A DNA stretch of 64,000 nt from NCBI GenBank assembly GCA_947650285.1, contig CANTFL010000536.1:1-64000 (forward strand). Reading direction: 5' to 3'. The translations under genes were made by a program, and so were the position numbers. Positions 57,986-64,000 of the stretch are shown piece by piece (the stretch's first letter is position 1; the number at the start of each line of letters is the position of its first letter). The notes under the pieces are model-generated. The model worked only from the letters and a program-made list of their open reading frames with translations. It was not told the origin of the DNA and ran no database searches. The DNA comes from Hyaloperonospora brassicae. Taxonomy: Eukaryota > Oomycota > Peronosporomycetes > Peronosporales > Peronosporaceae.

Positions 57986-60200
57986 GAAAGCTAATCATCC
58001 AGTCAGGGGGTCTGTGTGGCAGAATTATCGGAGTCCAAATGGTCGGTCAGGGCACCCACGATCCCGCATGTAAGATTACGCTCTATAATCTCACCGAATT
58101 CGGTGACATTGGACGCATAGCAGTCTACTTGTGCTCGAGGATTTAAACATAACTTGAGCTGGAGGACATGGACCCATGCACACCAAAATAAAGGACAATA
58201 ACAGCATTTAATATTACCTTTCATTTCGCGGGTTGCTCGAATTTTCTCCAAGGTATGGTGAGATTGATTTGGCTTGGAACCCCAATTATAATCAGGATGT
58301 GGGCCGTCGACTACCATTTCTGCAGTGTGAAACCTTGAGACACCCGGCGGGAAAATGTTAATTTACCGATGCGCATTGACGCGGGTCGGGTGGAGTGGAA
58401 GTCATCAAAGCCGATCTTCAAGCTGTCGACAACCTAGCCAAGCCTTTAAGCAGTCCAGAAGAAATGAGATAGATAGCAGTGGGACGTCTTTAAGTACATC
58501 AATCGGTGGATGCGGCGGCGCAGGCAGCAGTAACGCCGGACGTATCGGCAGTTGCTTCCAGTCTGCCGCCGGTAGTTCAGCCACAGAAAACCGGTATACC
58601 TCTCCAATCGGTATATAACCGCCAGGCGCGCACGAGGCGCCACCACAACCTGCACCGAAACGCCGACCAGAGCAACCGTGGCTGACCCGTTCTTCTCTAC
58701 GAAGAAGGGGGAGGATCTAGTCAATCCTTCATTAACCGAAAACTAAACTCCAGCTTAGCACAGGCGGGTACCACGTGCCTTAAGATGACGAGCTTGATGA
58801 GTTTGGTTCACACTCAATATCTGTTACCAGGGGGGCCTCTGGTATGCCAACGCCAGCACCCAGTAAGGGTACGCATAGCGATGCGTCCTCCAAGAAGGGC
58901 ATTCCTCAGTTTACTTTCGAGGATCTATCACGAAGGCAAGCGGCCGTCGTCAGAGGACAAGTGTCAATTGGTGTGGGTCCTACGCCTTTATCCAATTAAA
59001 GTCGGGAGCGGTCGACAAGTGAGCGGATCATTAAACAACGGCCAACAGGGATTAGTCACGCGATCCTCATGGAACCAAGACACAATGCCGCACCCACGCA
59101 TGTGACAGAACAGGTCCATTTTTTGGAGCTTCTTGAAGTCGCCACCTGCCACAGGCAATTTTTTGCGATGGCCATAGCTCAAGCTCTCTCAGAATATGCT
59201 TTGGGAAATTCTATCAAGGAGCTGAAGCGTCCAACAGCTAGAATGAAACGGAGTATGTCTAAGGCTGGACTACTTGATTTGGATGATCAAATGGCGCATG
59301 ACATAAGAGTAAATGCTCTAAACAACGTCGGCGGGGGCTTGACAACAATGACCGGGGGTGAGTCGGCGTCTCAACTACGATTGATTTTGCATGACTTTGC
59401 AGCCCCCCTTCAGCCATAGAATCCCTGGTTGAGGAGCATATCTGGGGTGGAAGTGACACGCTTCAAATGACTGCTAATTTTTTAAGCGCGGTATCTTTGT
59501 GCTGCACTGTGGACAAGACAAGGTTAAACGGAGTGGCCGCAAGTTCTGTCCTGATTCCATCAATGGACACGGTCGAGTATTGGAAGCTGCTAAATAGTTT
59601 CCTCTTTCTATCATGGCGTCCATCGACGAGCTACAAGCGGCGAAAATAGAGGCGTCTCGTGTGCTAGCATTGGTGCTTAGGTTCCGGGTGCGGTATTATT
59701 CGGCTTTTCTGCACACTGCCATGACGGCAGATCCGATTAGCCTCACCAGCGTCTCAGATGGAACAGACTGAGAGCTGCAGCAAGTAGAGAATCACGAATG
59801 GTTGATACGTTAGCTGTGCAGGTCGAGTAGAATCGCTCTCCTGATTCATTACCGATCGATGATGCCATTTCGAATGGGGTGAGCACACCTCAATCATCCT
59901 CCACTCTGCAGGGAACAGTGGGTTTTCGACATCGTCAACGCAGAAATTATCTTTTGTTCCATTGTCGATCAGGGGACCGACGGGGCGGGTTGCTTTCGGT
60001 TAAAAAAACGAAGGCAAGTAAGCACGTCAGAGGCCATAGCAGTAAACGAAGATGGAGACTGGAGTCGACTGGAGAACTCAAAATTAAATAAACGCAGGGT
60101 CAGCGTAGCATCTCCTCAACCCCGTATCACTCGGATAAAGAAACGTATCGATCGAGACGAGAGGACAGAGATCCAACATGCTCTAGGCGTAGAATGGCCA
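57986..60200 (+). pseudogene. LINE ORF1-like region, C-terminal part (right arm)
   Basis: Counterpart of 11000-13201. Broken frames include a CKITLYNLTEFGD-like stretch near 58065-58110 in one phase (resembling the strand-rich region of LINE ORF1 proteins) and alanine/serine-rich frames at 59069-59419 and 59467-59649. Breaks are mostly shared with the left arm, so they predate the inverted duplication. Confidence 0.45.
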
Positions 60201-60227
60201 GTTACGGCTTCTACGCCATATCCACTT

Positions 60228-61423
60228 GTGTATAGTAACCCTAAGGCGTTGTTAAACACCGCCCAAGTGGAGCCAGAGCTGATGCTCCACCACGTAAGAC
60301 GCTTTGTCTTCCCTGGTGAGGTGATGGATAGCCTACGAGATCACGTTCTCGAGCTGTGGGCGGCTCAGTGGCGCCAGTCGTGTTTGCTGTCCGGTCTCCT
60401 CGAGTACCGACGTCGAGTACACGATTCGGGCAAGGTACCGTAGATCATTAACTCGATCACGCGCACACAGCAGATGTTACCACCTTCCGTCTTGCCCCCA
60501 CTGATCGACGATAGCGAAGATTGGGTCAAGCCGAGGGGGTTGGACTACGCTGCATATGGTGTTTTGCGTCTGTGCGACCCTCACAGACGTCTACGCATGA
60601 GTTATTACGTACTCTATGATGTATCGTTCGACAGTGAGGTTTTTGCGCCGACGGGGAAGGAGTAAAACCCGCTAGAGCCTCCCGAGCAGCTTCGTTGTCA
60701 CGTACGCTTATTTCGGAACAATAGACACTACAAGGAAGTGTATTACTCGGCCGGGGGTCCAACTGAACTGTCACAAGCTACTTTGTTTTTCAATACTGCG
60801 TTGGCTCCTGCGGAGCAGTAGTTTCTACTTGGGTACGAAGGGCAGTTTCAGAAGAATGCATTTTTCAGGCAACGCAGTTCATCTCTGGGAGCGTCTGACG
60901 CCTATGGCCGCCACCTCTTGCTTAACGAATGGGCCATTTCTTGTGAGCCAGTAATATCTAGACATGACGGCTGGACGGGAGACATTATTTACATATCTCA
61001 AAACGTACGAGGATCCAAAGACAGCGTATGCGACAGTGGATGTCGGGTTGGCGAGCGAAGACTAATCGCCACCGAACAGGGGCTTGTTGCATTCAAAACA
61101 CACATGCGCACACCGAAGTAGAGGAAACTCGGCTCCAACATCACTTAGCTTGGCTGTGGGGTCAGCACCTTAACCCAGATGCCCCTATTTTATCACACTG
61201 TAGTATTAGCTCGTCAGGGCGGGCAGGAGATGCCATTCTACACACTCTTCGAATTGCGACACATACGACGGCTTGGCTACATGGTCAACGGAGTACTCGA
61301 TCGGTCGTTATATCTATAGGAGCGGAAGTCCTTGTAAATGTGTATGCGCCTACTTCTCAAACGGACCGAAAGTCCTTTTAACCTCCGTTCTGCACTTCAA
61401 CGCAAATTCCTCAAATAGGATTC
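60228..61423 (+). pseudogene. LINE ORF2 endonuclease fragment (right arm), truncated by Copia
   Basis: Counterpart of 9762-10957. Frames at 60228-60443, 60474-60665, 60918-61121 and 61028-61381 include GLVAFKTHMRTPK and VNVYAPTSQTDRKSF, endonuclease signatures of L1-type LINEs. It ends at the Copia LTR (61424). Confidence 0.6.
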
Positions 61424-61737
61424 TGTTGAAGATAACGGTTTGCTCAATGAAGATGTTAGCACGGAATGGTGTTTTTGAAACTGACATTTACATATACCTG
61501 CGCACTTGATGTATTCCTAGTGCACACAACTACTACTCTTGCAGGTGCTGTGCATGGTCTCATATCTTCTCTTTTACGCACGCTTCTAGACCAACCGATT
61601 TTGTTGTCATTCAGACCCCTTCGCTCCTCACCCACCAAGCCCTGGCAACGTCGCACTGACCCTGTCGCTCCGCACCCATTACATTTTTGACAACTGTTGC
61701 TACTTGGCACCTGTCGCTGCAAATTCAAATTACAACA
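61424..61737 (-). repeat. Copia 3' LTR, second copy
   Basis: 314 bp, nearly identical to 9448-9761 in reverse; one visible difference is near 61642 (CCTGG in place of TCTTGG context). Confidence 0.93.
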
Positions 61738-61803
61738 CGCCCTCCTCGACTTGCAATCACTCGTTATGCGCAGTCGATTCACTTAGTCGTAGACTGCCGA
61801 GCT

Positions 61804-64000
61804 TCAATCAATTGCACTGACCTTTATGGCTCCATCCGTAAGTCCGATGAGTCGCATCAAGTGCTGAATCCTGTCTGCACTGGTTGCTTTCGTAAGAAGA
61901 TCTGCAGCATTTTCAGCCGTCTTGACCTTGTAAAGTATAATCTTTCTCTTCTTCACTTGCTCGCGCACATAGTGCCAGCGCAATTCAATGTGTCGTGCCC
62001 GACGACTGAATGTCGGATCCATCGCCAGTGTCATCGCGCTCGAGTTGTCGACGCCGAGCTTCACTGCGATGCCCTGATTCGTCACGCTTAATGTTTCTTC
62101 AATGACGTTTCGAAGAGACGCTGCTTCCATAGCTGCTTCACACGATGCTATGTACTCCGCTTCTGCTGTGCTTAATGCAACTACGCTCTGAAGCCGTGAT
62201 AGCCATGACACCGCACCGCCCGCAATAGTAAATACGACTCCAGTGACACTGCGTCTCGAATCTGGATTACCGCCCCAATCGCTGTCACTATACCCTTCGA
62301 CATCAATTTGACTTGCACTTCCGTCTTGGCGCTTGTAGCTCAATCAATACACCAACGTACTTGACAAATAGCGAAATACTCGCTTCACTGCTCCAACATG
62401 CTTGCTACTCGAATTACTGACAAACCGGCTGAGTAAACCAACTGCAAACGCGATGTCTGGTCGCGTTAACGTTGCCAAGTACATGAGCGCCCCTACTGCC
62501 CCACGTTACGGATAAGAAACCATTTCAGTACTTGTCTCTGGTTCTTCATGCACAAGTCGCGTGGTGCAATCCACTGGGTTGCCGACTTTGCGAGCTTCTG
62601 TGAATCCAAACCGCTCGAGAATTTCACGTGTATACTGAGTCTGTTGCAAGCAGTAGCTGGAGTCACTGCGATCAATCTCGACACCAAGATACTGTGTTGC
62701 TCGCCCGTGATCTTTAATGCCATACTGCTTATTTAGCAACTCGAACAGATCATCCTTCTGCTCTACTGATTTTGTTGCTTTGGGTACATCGTCGACGTAT
62801 ACCAGCGTTAGACAGAAACCTCCATTTTGCCAACGTACGTATAAGAACGGCTCTGTTTGTCCATGTTCAAAACCTTGTGCCTATAGAAAGTGATCTAATT
62901 CCGTTATCCACGCTCGTCTAGCTTGACGCAATCCATATAGCGCTTTCCTCACTATATACGATTTGCTGCTATCATTCTCGTGACCTAAAATTCGATTTAC
63001 GTACTGTGGAATTTGTAAGTCCGCATTGAGATAGGCTGTGTTTACGTCGCAACTGTAGATTTTCAGATTTAACATCGCCGACAATGCGACAAACAAGCGA
63101 AACGACGCCATGCGAGCGACCGGTGCAAACGTGTCGACAAAACCAACACCTGCGCGTTGCCTGTCACCGCGCGCAACGATTCGAGCTTTAAATCGAATCA
63201 CTCCTCCTTGCTCGTTGGTCTTCACCGCATAGACCCACATCGTAGTCAACATGTTGGTAGACGGTGGAACGTCATCTGCGTCAATTTCTTCGATAACTCC
63301 TTTATCATTCTGTGCCTCGAGCTCCAGTAAATTTGCGTCCCGCCACTTGCTTGCGTACTCAGTATCCATTGCTTCCGCATGGGTCTTTGGAATCTTGACT
63401 TCGTTTGTGTGTATAGCTCTCTCCCCGTCACCAGATGCACATATTGTTGATTGTACAATGAAGTCATTAAATCGCGATGGCAATCGACGTTGACTTGTCT
63501 GCCGCAAACCCTCACGTCGCTTCTTGACTTCCACGATTCCCGTTTTACTGCCTGTCGATAACAGCTGTGTACGCTTGCGCTTTCCTACCTCAACTAGATC
63601 TGCGAGTCTTGCCGCGCTGCATGTGGTTGTCGTATCATTATCTCCCGTATGTTCATCCAAGTCTATTGATCCCTGTTCTCCATCAATCGATCCAATGCGT
63701 GCGCATTCACCTTCACTCGAATCTTGATGAATCTCTTCGACTATCTCACTGACATGACTCATGTCTGATGTCGCTGCTGATTCTGGGCCTATTGTGCCTG
63801 GTTGACATCCACCGACAAATTCACCAACACCTGACGCAGAATCTCTGTCACGTACAACATCGCTGTCACTTACGCCGTTGAACATACTGGTCACGGATTC
63901 ATTTTTCTCAACACCGCTGTAGCCCTCGTCGACGGTTATATCACGTACGTCATCGCTGTCATATACGTCCTAGCACATATTGGTCATATCTTCGTCTGCA
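61804..64000 (-). pseudogene. Copia pol, C-terminal part (RT and RNase H), second copy
   Basis: Minus-strand frame with RNase H (61804-62343), RT with YVDD box and the RT N-terminal part (62881-63894). In-frame stops are shared with the left copy (for example before 62343 and at 62881). It lacks the 1-nt deletion found near 8672 in the left copy, so here pol keeps a single frame. Two residues differ in RT relative to the left copy (RIVARGDRQRAG versus RLVARGDRRRAG). Confidence 0.93.

Larger units (their letters stand above)
49071..64000. repeat. Right arm of the large inverted repeat (with Gyp-B inserted)
   Basis: Reverse complement of 7185-15080. From 49071 to 50463 it pairs with 13682-15075. 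From 57981 to 64000 it pairs with 7185-13206. Protein differences between arms are few, for example single substitutions in the Copia RT, a 1-nt indel in the Copia pol and a 1-nt indel in LINE ORF1. The arm continues past the end of the window. Confidence 0.95.
61424..64000 (-). mobile_element. Copia element, inverted second copy (cut by window end)
   Basis: Reverse complement of 7185-9761. The 3' LTR is at 61424-61737, the purine tract just beyond it, then RNase H and RT on the minus strand. The 5' part lies outside the window. Confidence 0.95.

Overview
This is a window of eukaryotic, transposon-dominated DNA, almost certainly from an oomycete of the Phytophthora/downy-mildew type. The Gypsy Gag and Pol families (for example the Gag ending in a CNRCQKLGHYAYEC zinc knuckle) are ones I associate with Peronosporales. 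I see no intact host protein-coding gene. The only clearly non-transposon genes are seven tRNA genes.

Layout. 1-3937: a head-to-tail array of ~567-571 bp units, each with one tRNA-Ala(CGC) gene whose T-loop is expanded to 11 nt. 3938-4148: a truncated Gypsy LTR. 4351-9761: a Copia element with near-identical LTRs but about twelve premature stops. 9762-15080: the 5' part of a LINE on the - strand, interrupted by a 475-bp solo Gypsy LTR with its 5-bp target duplication. 15081-32758: AT-rich DNA with three solo LTRs, a decayed MULE transposase and decayed Gypsy pol fragments. 32764-40787: an LTR-to-LTR Gypsy element (called Gyp-A here). 42514-47640: a decayed LINE ORF2 held in one frame. 49071-64000: an inverted copy of 7185-15080, in which the solo LTR is replaced by a 7.5-kb chromodomain-type Gypsy element (Gyp-B). 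The window ends inside the second Copia copy.

The most unusual feature is Gyp-A. Its LTRs, 5' leader, gag, pol and 3' antisense ORF are filled with closely spaced, perfect or near-perfect short inverted repeats (arms 7-13 bp, loops 2-12 nt), roughly one every 30-50 bp. The gag start codon lies in a 13-bp hairpin. A canonical -1 frameshift cassette (slippery A AAA AAT, 9-nt spacer, 8-bp hairpin) joins gag to pol. The antisense ORF start codon lies in a hairpin loop. In LTR copies of the family the hairpin positions persist although the arm sequences have changed, so pairing itself seems to be maintained or regenerated. Neither the neighbouring Copia nor the LINEs show this.

Gyp-A also carries an intact 511-codon antisense ORF between pol and the 3' LTR, although pol is broken by one stop, two 1-nt shifts and an active-site change. 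Gyp-B has an unrelated antisense frame in the same position.

The two arms of the large inverted repeat (spacer ~34 kb) record an order of events: LINE insertion, Gypsy insertion into the LINE, truncation of the LINE by Copia, inverted duplication, then LTR-LTR recombination in one arm only.
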